Source: Pseudomonas sp. Q11 (GTDB taxonomy: Bacteria; Pseudomonadota; Gammaproteobacteria; Pseudomonadales; Pseudomonadaceae). From it: 64,000 nucleotides of DNA. The stretch is taken from assembly GCF_024494355.1 (NCBI RefSeq), contig NZ_JAKNQY010000001.1, positions 347,127 through 411,126 of the forward strand. Direction: 5' to 3'. The notes beneath the pieces were generated by a model that saw only the letters and a program-made list of their open reading frames with translations, was not told the origin of the DNA and did not search any database. A program made the translations under genes and the position numbers. This document shows, piece by piece, positions 27,297-36,103 of this stretch; the stretch's first letter is position 1, and every line of letters starts with the position of its first letter.

Positions 27297-28076
27297 TCAT
27301 AACACGCGACTGAGGAAGGCCCGGGTTCGAGGGTGCGTGGGGTGACTGAATATCTGCTCCGGCGGGCCTTGTTCGATGAGCTCACCTTGGTCCAGCACCA
27401 CCACACGGTCTGCCACCTCGCGGGCAAAGCCCATTTCATGGGTGACCACGACCATGGTCATGCCCTCCTCTGCCAACGCTTTCATCACTTGCAGCACCTC
27501 GCCAACGGTTTCCGGGTCGAGGGCGCTGGTGGGTTCGTCGAACAACATGGCCTGGGGTTTCATCGCCAGGGCCCGAGCAATAGCCACCCGTTGCTGTTGC
27601 CCGCCGGAAAGCATCGACGGGTAGTGGTTGGCCTTGTCCGCCAGGCCGACCCGCTCCAGCAGGTTGCGGGCCTGTTCCAGCGCTGCGCCGCGCGGTATCC
27701 CGAGCACCTGGATCGGCGCCTCGATGATGTTCTCCAGGGCCGTCATGTGGGGGAACAGGTTGAAGCGCTGAAACACCATGCCAATGTCACGGCGCTGGCG
27801 GGCGATGTTGCGCTCCGAATCGCGCACCAGGCTGCCGTCAGCCCGTTCGCGATAGCCCATGGCCCGGCCATTGACGCGGATGCGCCCGCCCTGGATGTCC
27901 TCCAGCAGATTGATGCAGCGGATAAAGGTGGTCTTGCCCGAGCCGGAGGCACCGATCAGCACCACCACTTCGCCGCGCCGTACTTGCAGGGAAATACCTT
28001 TGAGGATCTGCAGGTTGCCAAAGGACTTGTGCACATCCAGTGCCTCGATGATCAGCTCTTCACTTTTGTGCGCCAT
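27297..28076 (-). CDS. Polar amino acid ABC transporter ATPase
   Basis: 259 residues: Walker [11 protein letters not shown]-loop [12 protein letters not shown], signature LSGGQQQR, Walker [15 protein letters not shown] and H-loop VVVTHEMGF, the exact pattern of GlnQ/HisP-type subunits. ATG 28076 begins [20 protein letters not shown]. The frame stays open far upstream through the permease gene but in a different reading. Two bases separate it from the permease stop. Confidence 0.94.
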   Translation of the reverse strand: MAHKSEELIIEALDVHKSFGNLQILKGISLQVRRGEVVVLIGASGSGKTTFIRCINLLEDIQGGRIRVNGRAMGYRERADGSLVRDSERNIARQRRDIGMVFQRFNLFPHMTALENIIEAPIQVLGIPRGAALEQARNLLERVGLADKANHYPSMLSGGQQQRVAIARALAMKPQAMLFDEPTSALDPETVGEVLQVMKALAEEGMTMVVVTHEMGFAREVADRVVVLDQGELIEQGPPEQIFSHPTHPRTRAFLSRVL

Positions 28077-28078
28077 GG

Positions 28079-28855
28079 CTAACGTGCCCTCAGCAGGTTC
28101 AGGGTGCTGCGTCCGAACATTCGCGTCGACGCCGGCGGTGGTGACGAGGGCCGGTCCGATTGGCCGAAACGGGCCTCCAGCCAGCGCTGGAAAAAGCCCC
28201 AGAGCGTGGTCAGCAAGAGGAAATAGATCGCCACCACCAGGTACAACTCGAACACCCGGAACGTCGCCGACGTGACCATTTGGGTACTGAGCAACAGTTC
28301 CTGCACGCCGATCACACTGACCAACGTGGTGTTCTTGAGCATCACGTTGAACTCGTTGCCCAGCGGCGGGACGATGACCCGGAACGCCTGGGGCAAGACA
28401 ATGCGGCGCATCAGTTTGGCGAATGTCATGCCCAGGGAACGCCCGGCTTCGTATTGGCCCTTGTCTACCGCGCCGATGCCGGCCCGGATGATCTCGGCCA
28501 TATAGGCACCTTCGTTGAGCCCCAGAGCAATGATCGCCGCCTGGATATTGCCGGGAATCACCAGGCCGAACAGATCGATGTCTTCGAAGCGGAAAATCCC
28601 GCCTGCCGCCAGTGCTGTATAGAGAAAGACAATCTGCACCAGCAACGGCGTGCCGCGCATCAGCCACACATAAAAACGCACCGGTAAATGCAGCAACGGA
28701 TTGTTCGACAACCGTAGCAACGCCGCAGCCAGTCCCAGGAAGCAACCCAGCAGCATCGCCAACACACTGATCACGCAGGTCAGCCAGAGCCCGGTGAGGT
28801 AAACATCACTGGGCTGCAACAGGTACTGCCAAAACACATCCCAATTGAAGTTCAT
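28079..28855 (-). CDS. Polar amino acid ABC transporter permease
   Basis: 258 residues, about five membrane helices, with the HisM/GlnP-type loop [25 protein letters not shown] and [22 protein letters not shown] region (here [20 protein letters not shown]). ATG 28855 is preceded by GAGGTGAG on the coding strand; a TTG one codon earlier is possible. It is the only permease gene, so the transporter may be a homodimer. The C-terminal tail is Pro/Ser/Arg-rich. Confidence 0.92.
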   Translation of the reverse strand: MNFNWDVFWQYLLQPSDVYLTGLWLTCVISVLAMLLGCFLGLAAALLRLSNNPLLHLPVRFYVWLMRGTPLLVQIVFLYTALAAGGIFRFEDIDLFGLVIPGNIQAAIIALGLNEGAYMAEIIRAGIGAVDKGQYEAGRSLGMTFAKLMRRIVLPQAFRVIVPPLGNEFNVMLKNTTLVSVIGVQELLLSTQMVTSATFRVFELYLVVAIYFLLLTTLWGFFQRWLEARFGQSDRPSSPPPASTRMFGRSTLNLLRAR

Positions 28856-28866
28856 CAACGCTCACC

Positions 28867-29673
28867 TCAATCGAGAGTGTCACTGGCGACATGCCATTTG
28901 CTCAGTAACTGGCTGTAGCTGCCATCACTGCGCATGTCGCTGATCACCTGCTGCACTGCGGCGGTCAGTTGCGCATCGTCCTTGCGAATACCCAGGCCGG
29001 TAAGAATCCGGCTGAAGGCGGGCACCCCTTCCTCGAACAAATCGGGAGCCATGGTGGCGTAATAACCGGCGGTTTCCACCGTGGTGCCGTAAGCATCGAC
29101 CTGGCTGATGCGCAAGGCCTGGAATGCATCGGTGTCGGTGTTGTAGACCACCAGTTTCATCCCAGGCTTGCCGGCCTTGGCCAGCGCTTCATTCTCGGCG
29201 TCGAGCAGGGTCTTGATGGTGGAGCCATTGAGCACCGCAACTTTATGCCCGGACAGGTCCGACAGCGTCTTGAGACCCTTCGGATTGCCCTTGGGCACGA
29301 CCACTGCCTGGCTGGAGTACATGTAGTTGACGATATCGATCACCTCACGGCGCTCGGGCTTGTCAAACAATTGGTCGACGATCATGTCGCACTGTTTGGC
29401 GAGCAAAGCCGGGAGCAGTCCGGAAAAGGGAATCACCCGCCACTCGACTTTCTTGTCGCCCAGGCGCTTGGCGATTTCCAGGCCCAGGTCAACGGTCAAG
29501 CCCCTGGGTTTCTGCGCTTCATCGAAGGACACCAGGGGCGGCGAATCCATGCCTGAGCAATAGACGAGTTTTTCGACCTTGAGCAAGCGTTCCGGAACAA
29601 CGGGCGCGGCAACCGCCCACTGAGTACAGAATCCCAAGGATAGGGCGGCAACCAACAGGCGAGGCTTATGCAT
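28867..29673 (-). CDS. Amino-acid-type periplasmic binding protein
   Basis: 268 residues: signal peptide MHKPRLLVAALSLGF..WAVAA, then a type II binding-protein fold with VYCSGMDSPPLVSFDE, RGLTVDLGLEIAKRLG, CDMIVDQLFDKPERREVIDIVNYM and the second-lobe VAVLNGSTI. It delivers the substrate to the adjacent permease/ATPase. The specific ligand cannot be read from sequence; linkage to a gamma-glutamyltransferase suggests a gamma-glutamyl peptide or an opine-like conjugate. Confidence 0.9.
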   Translation of the reverse strand: MHKPRLLVAALSLGFCTQWAVAAPVVPERLLKVEKLVYCSGMDSPPLVSFDEAQKPRGLTVDLGLEIAKRLGDKKVEWRVIPFSGLLPALLAKQCDMIVDQLFDKPERREVIDIVNYMYSSQAVVVPKGNPKGLKTLSDLSGHKVAVLNGSTIKTLLDAENEALAKAGKPGMKLVVYNTDTDAFQALRISQVDAYGTTVETAGYYATMAPDLFEEGVPAFSRILTGLGIRKDDAQLTAAVQQVISDMRSDGSYSQLLSKWHVASDTLD

Positions 29674-29749
29674 GACCAGACACTCCAGTTCAGTTAGTAA
29701 CGGGCAGTACTCAAAGTCAAAACACCGGCAGGCTCGGGGCCCGCTCTGG

Positions 29750-30418
29750 TTATTTTTTCGATTGCAGAAATTGGATCAACTCAGGAACGGTGCCTTCTAT
29801 GTGCGCGCGCACCACTGCCTCGGCCTTATCGGCGTCGCCAGTACGAATCGCCTCGAGGATCACCGCGTGTTCCTGGCGCGCACTCAGGGGCTTTTCCACG
29901 TGCTCAAGCCATAGGCGCATGGGCGCTTCGATCAGGGAATAGAGGGCACTGATCTGCTTCAGCAACCGGGGACGACCGCTGAGGCTGCACAGGTATTCAT
30001 GAAAGGCGCGATGCCGGCTGACCCACTCGGCACTTTCCTCCCGGTAATCGTCCATCTCATCCAGCAGACGCTCCAAGGCTGCCAATTGGCGCTCGCCTAT
30101 CCTGGCTACCGCGACACGGATCGCCAGCCCTTCGAGGACGCTGCGCATCTCGAAGACTTCGTGCAGCTCATCGATATCCAGACCACTGACAACGGCCCCG
30201 CGATTGGGCCGAAGGGTCACCAGGCCCTGGGCGTCCAATCGACGAAACGCCTCGCGCACCGGCATCCGGCTCATACCGATCTCGCTGGCGATGTCTTCGG
30301 CGATCAGCCGCTCACCCTTGCGCAATCGTCCGCCGCAAATGGCGTCCAGCAGGAAGTTGTAAGCCTCCTCCTCGGCCGTCATCGGCGGGCGTTCAACGTA
30401 ACTCGGCGCGAATTGCAT
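29750..30418 (-). CDS. GntR-family regulator, FCD subfamily
   Basis: 222 residues: winged helix with LIAEDIASEIGMSRMPVREAFRRLDAQGLV, then an all-helical FCD effector domain with the metal/ligand histidine pattern (EMRSVLEGLAIRVA, HRAFHEYLCSLSGRP, EHAVILEAIRTGDADKAEAVVRAHIE). ATG 30418 has CAGAGG nine bases upstream; an extension to 30463 is unlikely. It is the first gene in line with the ABC importer and gamma-glutamyltransferase, 76 bases from the binding protein gene, and probably controls them. Confidence 0.9.
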   Translation of the reverse strand: MQFAPSYVERPPMTAEEEAYNFLLDAICGGRLRKGERLIAEDIASEIGMSRMPVREAFRRLDAQGLVTLRPNRGAVVSGLDIDELHEVFEMRSVLEGLAIRVAVARIGERQLAALERLLDEMDDYREESAEWVSRHRAFHEYLCSLSGRPRLLKQISALYSLIEAPMRLWLEHVEKPLSARQEHAVILEAIRTGDADKAEAVVRAHIEGTVPELIQFLQSKK

Positions 30419-30632
30419 GGCAGCAACCTCTGTTTTTTTGTATCCAATTATCCATAAATTCAAAATAGCAGAATGCGTGCCAACTGAATGGATTGATGTG
30501 CAAGTGATTGATTTGAAGGAAAGGGTCTTGCTACGGGGCGTGCAGGAGCCCGGCGTTAATTGGGTGGACGTGCTACCAAATGGCTCAAGCGACGTCCATT
30601 ACTGTGCACTGCGGTAGCCAGGTAACACTCAA

Positions 30633-31577
30633 TCATCCAGCCCTGGGAGTCTCTGAGGGAGACTCACCAAACAGCGCTCGGTAATGAGCCGCGAAGTGGC
30701 TCAGATGGAAGAACCCCATGGCTACAGCGATCTCGCCGACATTCAGCGTGGTTGCATGGGTCGTGATCAAGCGCCGCCGCACGGCATTAAGCCTCAAGTT
30801 ACGCAGGTATTCGACCGGACGCATCCCGGTTACCGCCTGGAAACTGTTTTGCAGGGTCCTGCGGCTCACCCGTAATTGCTCGCACAAATCAAGAATGCTC
30901 AGCGGTGTTTCACCGCTGTCTATGACCAGCTCCTGGCAACGTTTGACCAGATAGGCGCTGACCGCGACGTTGCCGCGACGGCCACGAACCTCGTCCGAGG
31001 CATGACTGAACAGATCGAGGAATGCGTTAAGCAGCACCTCCTCCAACATTTTTTCTGAGGCTGGAGTGATGGCATCCGCTTGTTCCAGAAGGTGACGGAA
31101 CAACGGATGGATCCTTTGCTGCACGCTCAGCAATACCGCTTCATCCACGCTGATCTGCGATTCGCTTTTCAAACGCTTGAGCTGTTCGCCCGACAATTCG
31201 TAAGCCGCCAGTTTGGCGAAACGAACAGTGTCAACGTTGACCGCAAAGAAGTGCGTACCTTGCGGGGCATGCAAGACAAAGTCCTCCCCATCTCGCAGCA
31301 ACACCACGCTGTGGGCGCCCACCTGATGGCCTTGGACCACCGGCGCGCTGCCCAGCGACATGGCAATGCACAAGCGCCCTTTTGGTGCGCAACCTCGCTG
31401 CACCACACGCTTATCCAGCACCTCCTGGAAAATCTGAAAACGATCGGCGCAAATCTGTCGCAGCTCACTGGAAAGACATCCACGGCCGAGTTGGTCATAG
31501 ACTTGTTGCCAGCCCAGGATGGAACCGGCGTGTTGCTGGGGATCATTGAAGGTACGGACTTCGGCGAGCATGGTCAT
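30633..31577 (-). CDS. AraC-family transcriptional regulator
   Basis: 314 residues: an N-terminal cupin-like/AraC-binding-domain region and a C-terminal double helix-turn-helix (LSILDLCEQLRVSRRTLQNSF and GEIAVAMGFFHLSHFAAHYRALFGESP). Such proteins often control ring-hydroxylation or amine degradation genes (FeaR/EutR-like). ATG 31577 and ATG 31571 are both possible; AGGA is spaced better for 31571. The neighbour upstream is a repeat element and the end of the nine-gene catabolic operon; no clear target gene adjoins it. Confidence 0.82.
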   Translation of the reverse strand: MTMLAEVRTFNDPQQHAGSILGWQQVYDQLGRGCLSSELRQICADRFQIFQEVLDKRVVQRGCAPKGRLCIAMSLGSAPVVQGHQVGAHSVVLLRDGEDFVLHAPQGTHFFAVNVDTVRFAKLAAYELSGEQLKRLKSESQISVDEAVLLSVQQRIHPLFRHLLEQADAITPASEKMLEEVLLNAFLDLFSHASDEVRGRRGNVAVSAYLVKRCQELVIDSGETPLSILDLCEQLRVSRRTLQNSFQAVTGMRPVEYLRNLRLNAVRRRLITTHATTLNVGEIAVAMGFFHLSHFAAHYRALFGESPSETPRAG

Positions 31578-31616
31578 CGTTCCTAGGTGGCGCTGTACTT
31601 AACCCTTGTGCTGCAT

Positions 31617-31660
31617 AGGAGCTGTGCAGGAGCTGTGTAGGAGCTGTGTAGGAGCTGTCG
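31617..31660. repeat. Tandem 11-base repeat, about four copies
   Basis: AGGAGCTGTGC (31617-31627), AGGAGCTGTGT (31628-31638), AGGAGCTGTGT (31639-31649) and AGGAGCTGTCG (31650-31660) stand head to tail. The unit is the outer end of the adjacent REP-like palindrome, so it looks like slippage at the repeat edge. Confidence 0.85.
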
Positions 31661-31751
31661 AGTGCAACGAGGCTGCGATCCTTCCCCAGACACTTGAATC
31701 TCAAGCGAAAGATCAAAAGATCAAAAGATCGCAGCCTTCGGCAGCTCCTAC
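31650..31751. repeat. REP-like palindromic element (GGAGCTG..GCTGCGATC type)
   Basis: The left arm ends GAGGCTGCGATC at 31680; the right arm GATCGCAGCCTTCGGCAGCTCC runs 31727-31748. The loop contains three short AAAGATC-type direct repeats. The same family occurs in better preserved form at 48174-48282. It lies between the AraC gene and the end of the nine-gene operon. Confidence 0.8.
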
Positions 31752-31763
31752 GGTGAACAGCGC

Positions 31764-32528
31764 TTATTGCTGGAAAGCCAAAGCCAGTTCCGTGCCAAGC
31801 ATGTGCAACCGGTACTCGGCCGCCTGGATAGCCATGGGTGGCAGCAACGCCCCGGAAAGCACGACCTGGCCCGCTTCAACGCATTGGCCGTCGGCCAGCA
31901 AGCGCCGGACCAGCCAGCACAGGTTTGTCTGGGGGGTGTCCTCGCGCGCCTGGGCATCGCCTTCGCCGCAAAGCGCCCCGTCGCATTCCAGGCGATAGGT
32001 CACTTGGGCCAATTGCTCAGGATGAAACCTGATCCGCGAGCCAAGGCAATAAAGCCCCGCGGCGGCGTTGTCGGCAAGAAATGCCCCGACACCGAAACGC
32101 CAGCCCTGCCAGCGACAATCGGCAATTTCGAACGCCGGCGCGACTTGTGACACGGCGGCCAGAATGTCCTCGTCGCTGTAAAAACCGGGCTCCAGGGTAC
32201 GCCCCAGGACAAATGCCAACTCGATTTCCAGTTTGGGCTGGATCAGCCGTGCAAGCGGCACCGCACTGCCGGGCTCCACCGCCATGGCATCGGTCAGCCC
32301 GCCCAATACCGGCTCATCAGTACCGAAGCGGTCCTGGGCGGCGCGGCCAGCGAAGGCCACCTTCCATCCGGTCAACTGTTCACCAGCGACCTGACGTCGG
32401 CGCAATGCCTCGCGTTGCAAAGTGTAGCCCACCGGCAGGTCGAAGGCCTGAGGCTCCAACGAAGGCAAGGCGTGTACGGCCTGCGCGGCATCATGAAGCC
32501 GGACCAGGAGATCGTCTTCGCGCCTCAT
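31764..32528 (-). CDS. 2-Oxopent-4-enoate hydratase-like (MhpD family)
   Basis: 254 residues of the MhpD/fumarylacetoacetase-related hydratase fold: YTLQREALRRRQVAGEQLTGWKVAF, the metal-binding PKLEIELAFVLGR (Glu-x-Glu) and the later GDAQAREDTPQTNLCWLVRRL segment. Typical reaction: water addition to 2-hydroxypenta-2,4-dienoate after ring cleavage. ATG 32528 overlaps the monooxygenase stop by four bases (ATGA). Last gene of the nine-gene operon; no aldolase (MhpE) or acylating dehydrogenase (MhpF) follows. Confidence 0.85.
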   Translation of the reverse strand: MRREDDLLVRLHDAAQAVHALPSLEPQAFDLPVGYTLQREALRRRQVAGEQLTGWKVAFAGRAAQDRFGTDEPVLGGLTDAMAVEPGSAVPLARLIQPKLEIELAFVLGRTLEPGFYSDEDILAAVSQVAPAFEIADCRWQGWRFGVGAFLADNAAAGLYCLGSRIRFHPEQLAQVTYRLECDGALCGEGDAQAREDTPQTNLCWLVRRLLADGQCVEAGQVVLSGALLPPMAIQAAEYRLHMLGTELALAFQQ

Positions 32529-34132
32529 GAGAGTTGCTCCGCCAGTTTGCGCAATACGCCTTCGAGCCGCTCGGGGGTCGTGATAGCTGCCACAAAACGG
32601 TCTGGTCGCACGACAACAATGCAATCGCGCACCCTGGAAAACCACTCTCCCAGCCGGTTATCCACGTCCTCGACACAAAGGGCGCCGGTGACAGTCAACG
32701 GTTGATCGCGTCCTTTGCCGCTGCGCGAGCGGTTGATCTGAATGAAGCGTGTATCCCAGCGTGCCCAATAGGCTGCGGTTCGCTCACTGAGCTGCTCGCT
32801 CGGATTGACCCGATAACCCAGCACCGCATAAGAGTGGCCCAACACTTCGTCAAGGCGCCGCCTCTGCCCTTGGGCATCTTCGATGGACGGCTGAATGAAC
32901 AACTGTCCGACCAGATCATCCTCGTGCAGCTCGGCACGCTCGTGGTAAACCAGGCCCTTGGTGATGGTCGCCTTGGGCTTGAACTTGAACTCAAGCAAGT
33001 GCGAGCGAAGGTTGTCGACGCTGTTGACGGCCTGGAACAACCAGTCCCGTACACCTGCCATCAACGGATTGGTCAGCCCCAGTACGGCGCCCATATTGTC
33101 GGCCAGGGCAATGAGGTCGGTCGCATGCCCGCGACGCTCCTGATCGTAGCTGGCGAGAATCGATGCCGATGCGCGCCCCTGGATGATCGCGGCGATTTTC
33201 CAGGCGACGTTGGCAACATCACGCAGGCCCGAGTTGAGCCCCTGCCCGGCCCAGGGCGGGGAAATATGTGCCGCATCCCCTACTAACGCCACACGCCCCT
33301 CGACAAAACGAGCCGCCACCCGGGAGTTATGGGTGTAAGCGCGGATACGGATGATTTCCAGTTGGTCGACCGCGTCCCCGATGTGTCCGCGAATCAGGTT
33401 CCGAATAGTGACCTCCTCGCACATCCTGGTCTCGTCTTCTCCCTCCAGGAGCATGAACTCCCAACGACGCTGCTGGTAGGGCAGGTAGATGCAGACGAAG
33501 GGGCGCTCAGGGTCGGCATGCAAAGCCGTATAAGGCGCATCCAGCGTGTCGTTGGCGGTATCGACCACCACCCACTTACGCGGATGAGTCAGCCCCAGCA
33601 GCTCGATGCCAAGCTTCTTGCGCACACTGGAACGCCCGCCGTCCGCACCGATCACATAGTGCGCCTGTAGCCGATACAGCTCGCCCCCGGCATCGCGCAC
33701 CTGCAATGTCACGCCCTGCGCATCCTGCTCCAGATCAAGCATTTCATGACCTTGGCGTAATTCGACACTCGCGTGCTTGCCCAGCTGTTCACGCAACGTC
33801 GCCTCAAGCAGTTGCTGCATGAAGATGTTGCGCATCGGCCAGCCATAATGGGCGGTGCTCGGCTTGACCTCGGCAAAACATACGCCCCGCGCGTTGTAAT
33901 AACGCAGCGGGACATCGCAGATCATGTCGCGCGCGACCCGTTCAGCGATGCCGATGCCCTGCAATACCCGCAGCGCCTCATCATCCATGCCCACCGCACG
34001 CGGATACGGCAGTATGCCGTCAGCCAGCTCAAGGACGACGCAGTCGATACCGTACAGCCCCATGTAATGGGCGGCCGTGATCCCGTTCGGGCCGCCACCC
34101 ACGATGACAACCTGGGTTTTCTCCTGCTTCAT
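32525..34132 (-). CDS. FAD-dependent aromatic monooxygenase (MhpA-like)
   Basis: 535-residue group A flavoprotein hydroxylase. Rossmann motif VVIVGGGPNGI at residues 8-18, the DG motif GADGGRSSVR, and the FAD ribityl motif GDAAHISPPWAGQGLNSG, followed by the thioredoxin-like C-terminal region found in MhpA and phenol hydroxylases. It probably hydroxylates a phenolic acid ortho to an existing hydroxyl with NAD(P)H and O2. CCACAACAACAAA (reverse strand 34146-34158) upstream is a likely Crc/Hfq site inside the preceding gene's end. Start ATG 34132 is two bases from the hydrolase stop. Confidence 0.9.
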   Translation of the reverse strand: MKQEKTQVVIVGGGPNGITAAHYMGLYGIDCVVLELADGILPYPRAVGMDDEALRVLQGIGIAERVARDMICDVPLRYYNARGVCFAEVKPSTAHYGWPMRNIFMQQLLEATLREQLGKHASVELRQGHEMLDLEQDAQGVTLQVRDAGGELYRLQAHYVIGADGGRSSVRKKLGIELLGLTHPRKWVVVDTANDTLDAPYTALHADPERPFVCIYLPYQQRRWEFMLLEGEDETRMCEEVTIRNLIRGHIGDAVDQLEIIRIRAYTHNSRVAARFVEGRVALVGDAAHISPPWAGQGLNSGLRDVANVAWKIAAIIQGRASASILASYDQERRGHATDLIALADNMGAVLGLTNPLMAGVRDWLFQAVNSVDNLRSHLLEFKFKPKATITKGLVYHERAELHEDDLVGQLFIQPSIEDAQGQRRRLDEVLGHSYAVLGYRVNPSEQLSERTAAYWARWDTRFIQINRSRSGKGRDQPLTVTGALCVEDVDNRLGEWFSRVRDCIVVVRPDRFVAAITTPERLEGVLRKLAEQLS

Positions 34133-34134
34133 CG

Positions 34135-34998
34135 CTATTCACCGCTTTGTTGTTGTGGTTGTAGGCGTTGGTCGTACAAATAGTCCATGACGACAAGGTT
34201 GAACATTTCGCTCTGGTCATCATGGACGTAATGACTGGCGTCGGCGATTTCCTCTGCCCGCACCCATGGACTGGCCTGCTTGATCGCCTCAAGAGTCGCC
34301 AAGGGCAGGAAATCGGAACGCGCGCCGCGAATGAACAACGTCGGGCAATCCAGTGCCCGTACCGCAGGCCAAAGGTCAGTCGGGGTAATACTCAGGCGCG
34401 CCTGGGCAATACCTTGCTGGTCGTGACGCCATTCGATTCCGGCCAGCGTTTCCTTCATGGAGTGCATCAACCTGGAAGCCAGCCCCTCCAGCGACAGGCC
34501 AGGTCGGGCCTGGCGCCAGAATTGAGCGGCACTCTCCCAGTCAGGAAACACCAGCGGCGTCTGGCTCATTTCACGCCGAATACGCTCGGCGCCATCACCA
34601 CTGACCGAAGAGCCAGGACCGATGTCCTCGATCACCATGGCTTGCAGTCGTCCCGGATTGAGCCGCGCATACTCCAGTGCATTGGTACCACCGAGAGAAT
34701 GACCTACCAGGACGAAACGCTGCAGTTCCAAATGCGCTACCAAATCCTCCAGGTCGTTGACATAGGCCTCGGTCCGGTAACTGGAAGCCTGCGCCCAGTC
34801 ACTGTAGCCACGACCACGCTGGTCAAGGGCATAGCAGCAGTACCGCTCGCCCAGCGCATTGGCCAGGCCATCCCAGGTCTGGGCATAGGAGCGCAGCCCG
34901 TGCAGCAACACCACCGCAATGCCCGACGGGTTGCCCCACGACAAATAATGCAGGCGCATCTGCGAGCGATTGGTAAAAAAATGGCTTTCTGCAGACAT
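34135..34998 (-). CDS. Alpha/beta hydrolase (MhpC-like candidate C-C hydrolase)
   Basis: 287 residues with the oxyanion-region motif LLHGLRSYAQTWDG, nucleophile elbow GHSLGG (S101), acid in IRGARSDFLP and catalytic histidine in ADASHYVHDD. ATG 34998 is preceded by GGAG; an in-frame TTG at 35019 is less likely. In an operon with a hydroxylase, a VOC protein and a hydratase, a meta-cleavage product hydrolase (MhpC/BphD role) is the natural guess, but simple esterase activity cannot be excluded. Confidence 0.85.
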   Translation of the reverse strand: MSAESHFFTNRSQMRLHYLSWGNPSGIAVVLLHGLRSYAQTWDGLANALGERYCCYALDQRGRGYSDWAQASSYRTEAYVNDLEDLVAHLELQRFVLVGHSLGGTNALEYARLNPGRLQAMVIEDIGPGSSVSGDGAERIRREMSQTPLVFPDWESAAQFWRQARPGLSLEGLASRLMHSMKETLAGIEWRHDQQGIAQARLSITPTDLWPAVRALDCPTLFIRGARSDFLPLATLEAIKQASPWVRAEEIADASHYVHDDQSEMFNLVVMDYLYDQRLQPQQQSGE

Positions 34999-35025
34999 TC
35001 GTTTGGTCTCCACGATCAACCCACC

Positions 35026-35628
35026 TCAATGCAGGCCATCAGTGCCCTTGATGTCGGCAGCCTGAAGGCCACCCAGGCGCGCATGCAAACGCCCGCGCGT
35101 GGCGAAAGCCCAAATGATGATCAGCTCGTCCGCCGAGGGGCCATCACCAAACGAAAGCGAAATGCTGTCGTAATGCGAGCGGACGTACAGCGCGTCCTTG
35201 TGGGCCAGCGGTACATCGATGGTCGCGCCAGGCCCGCCCCGCTTACCCGTGGAGGGGACCCAGGATTTGCCACCGCCCAATGCCACCCGAATCGGATCCG
35301 CTGCTGGATTGGTGAGCAGTGCATTGCCATGTTCGTACTCGCCCTGGCTGCCCACCAGACATGCCTTGCCATAACTGACAATCTCACGCTGGCCAGCCAG
35401 TGCCTGGATGCGACGACCAAACTCCTGACCCAACAAAGGTGATGGCTCGACCAACTCGGACAGGCTTTCGCTGTAGCGTCCGGCGTAGGGATTGGCGATC
35501 ACGGCGCCAATGGCGTATTTGAACAACGGTTCACCATCGGCCAACTGACCACTCTCGTTGGCCAGGGTTTCCTCGACGAAGCTATACCATTTTCGGATGT
35601 GGTAACTGGCGAAATTTGCGGTTTTCAT
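35026..35628 (-). CDS. AA_synth-family protein (PF06684-like)
   Basis: 200 residues. FKYAIGAVIANPYAGRYSESL, GQEFGRRIQAL, IVSYGKACLVG and GGPGATIDVPLAHKDALYVRSHYDS match the pattern of the 'amino acid synthesis' family, whose biochemical role is not established. ATG 35628 starts MKTANFASYHIRKW; an in-frame TTG at 35646 overlaps the previous gene. The C-terminus has a metal- or substrate-pocket-like run (DELIIIWAFATRGRLHARLGGL). Its fixed place inside a catabolic operon suggests an enzyme acting on a pathway intermediate. Confidence 0.75.
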   Translation of the reverse strand: MKTANFASYHIRKWYSFVEETLANESGQLADGEPLFKYAIGAVIANPYAGRYSESLSELVEPSPLLGQEFGRRIQALAGQREIVSYGKACLVGSQGEYEHGNALLTNPAADPIRVALGGGKSWVPSTGKRGGPGATIDVPLAHKDALYVRSHYDSISLSFGDGPSADELIIIWAFATRGRLHARLGGLQAADIKGTDGLH

Positions 35629-35642
35629 CAGACAGGTCTCTT

Positions 35643-36092
35643 TCAAAGTGGGTCGAGATCAAAATTTCGGCTGGGCGCTCCGGCGGCCTTGAAACGGGCC
35701 TTGCCTCGCGCGTCGTCATGTTCGGTCTCGAGGAAAAATTCCATGCGATTGCCATCGGGGTCGTTGAAGTACACGCCGTTACCGATTTCGTGATCGGTGA
35801 TCTTCACCACCTCAATTCCTTTGGCAAGCAACATGCCGTAGAGCTGGCGTAGGGTGGTCATGTCGCCGGCGATTTCCAGCCCGTAGTGCTGCAAGCCCAG
35901 GCCACCCTGATGGGCCCCCGGCTCTGCGCGGATCAAAGCGATATCGTGATGCTTGGCACCAAACGCCATCATGACCCAGCTATCACCCCGGGCGCTTTCG
36001 TGCATGCCCAGAACATCGGCGTACCAACGTGCCGACGTTTCAGGGTCGCTCACGAACAGCGACAGGTGAGTTCGAACGACCTCGACTTTCAT
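35643..36092 (-). CDS. VOC-superfamily protein, possible extradiol dioxygenase
   Basis: 149 residues, one pair of beta-alpha-beta-beta-beta modules. H9 (RTHLSLFV), H69 (LQHYGLEI) and E118 (PDGNRMEFF) occupy the two-His-one-carboxylate positions of type I extradiol dioxygenases and glyoxalases. The short length matches single-domain extradiol enzymes as well as non-dioxygenase VOC proteins. Next to a ring hydroxylase, a C-C hydrolase-like enzyme and a hydratase, ring cleavage is the most economical role, but it is unproven. Confidence 0.75.
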   Translation of the reverse strand: MKVEVVRTHLSLFVSDPETSARWYADVLGMHESARGDSWVMMAFGAKHHDIALIRAEPGAHQGGLGLQHYGLEIAGDMTTLRQLYGMLLAKGIEVVKITDHEIGNGVYFNDPDGNRMEFFLETEHDDARGKARFKAAGAPSRNFDLDPL

Positions 36093-36103
36093 CGCGCGAT
36101 ACC

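Noticed and set aside
30419..30632. 66-codon plus-strand frame upstream of the GntR gene
   Set aside because: It begins within the GntR start region, has no ribosome site and no recognisable features; the region more likely holds the GntR promoter.
31617..31751. Possible CRISPR-like repeats
   Set aside because: The repeats are tandem without spacers or are palindromic REP arms; no cas genes are near.
6453..34132. MhpT-like carrier as part of an mhp pathway with the MhpA/C/D-like enzymes
   Set aside because: The genes are 25 kb apart with several unrelated modules between; a functional link is possible but cannot be supported from position.
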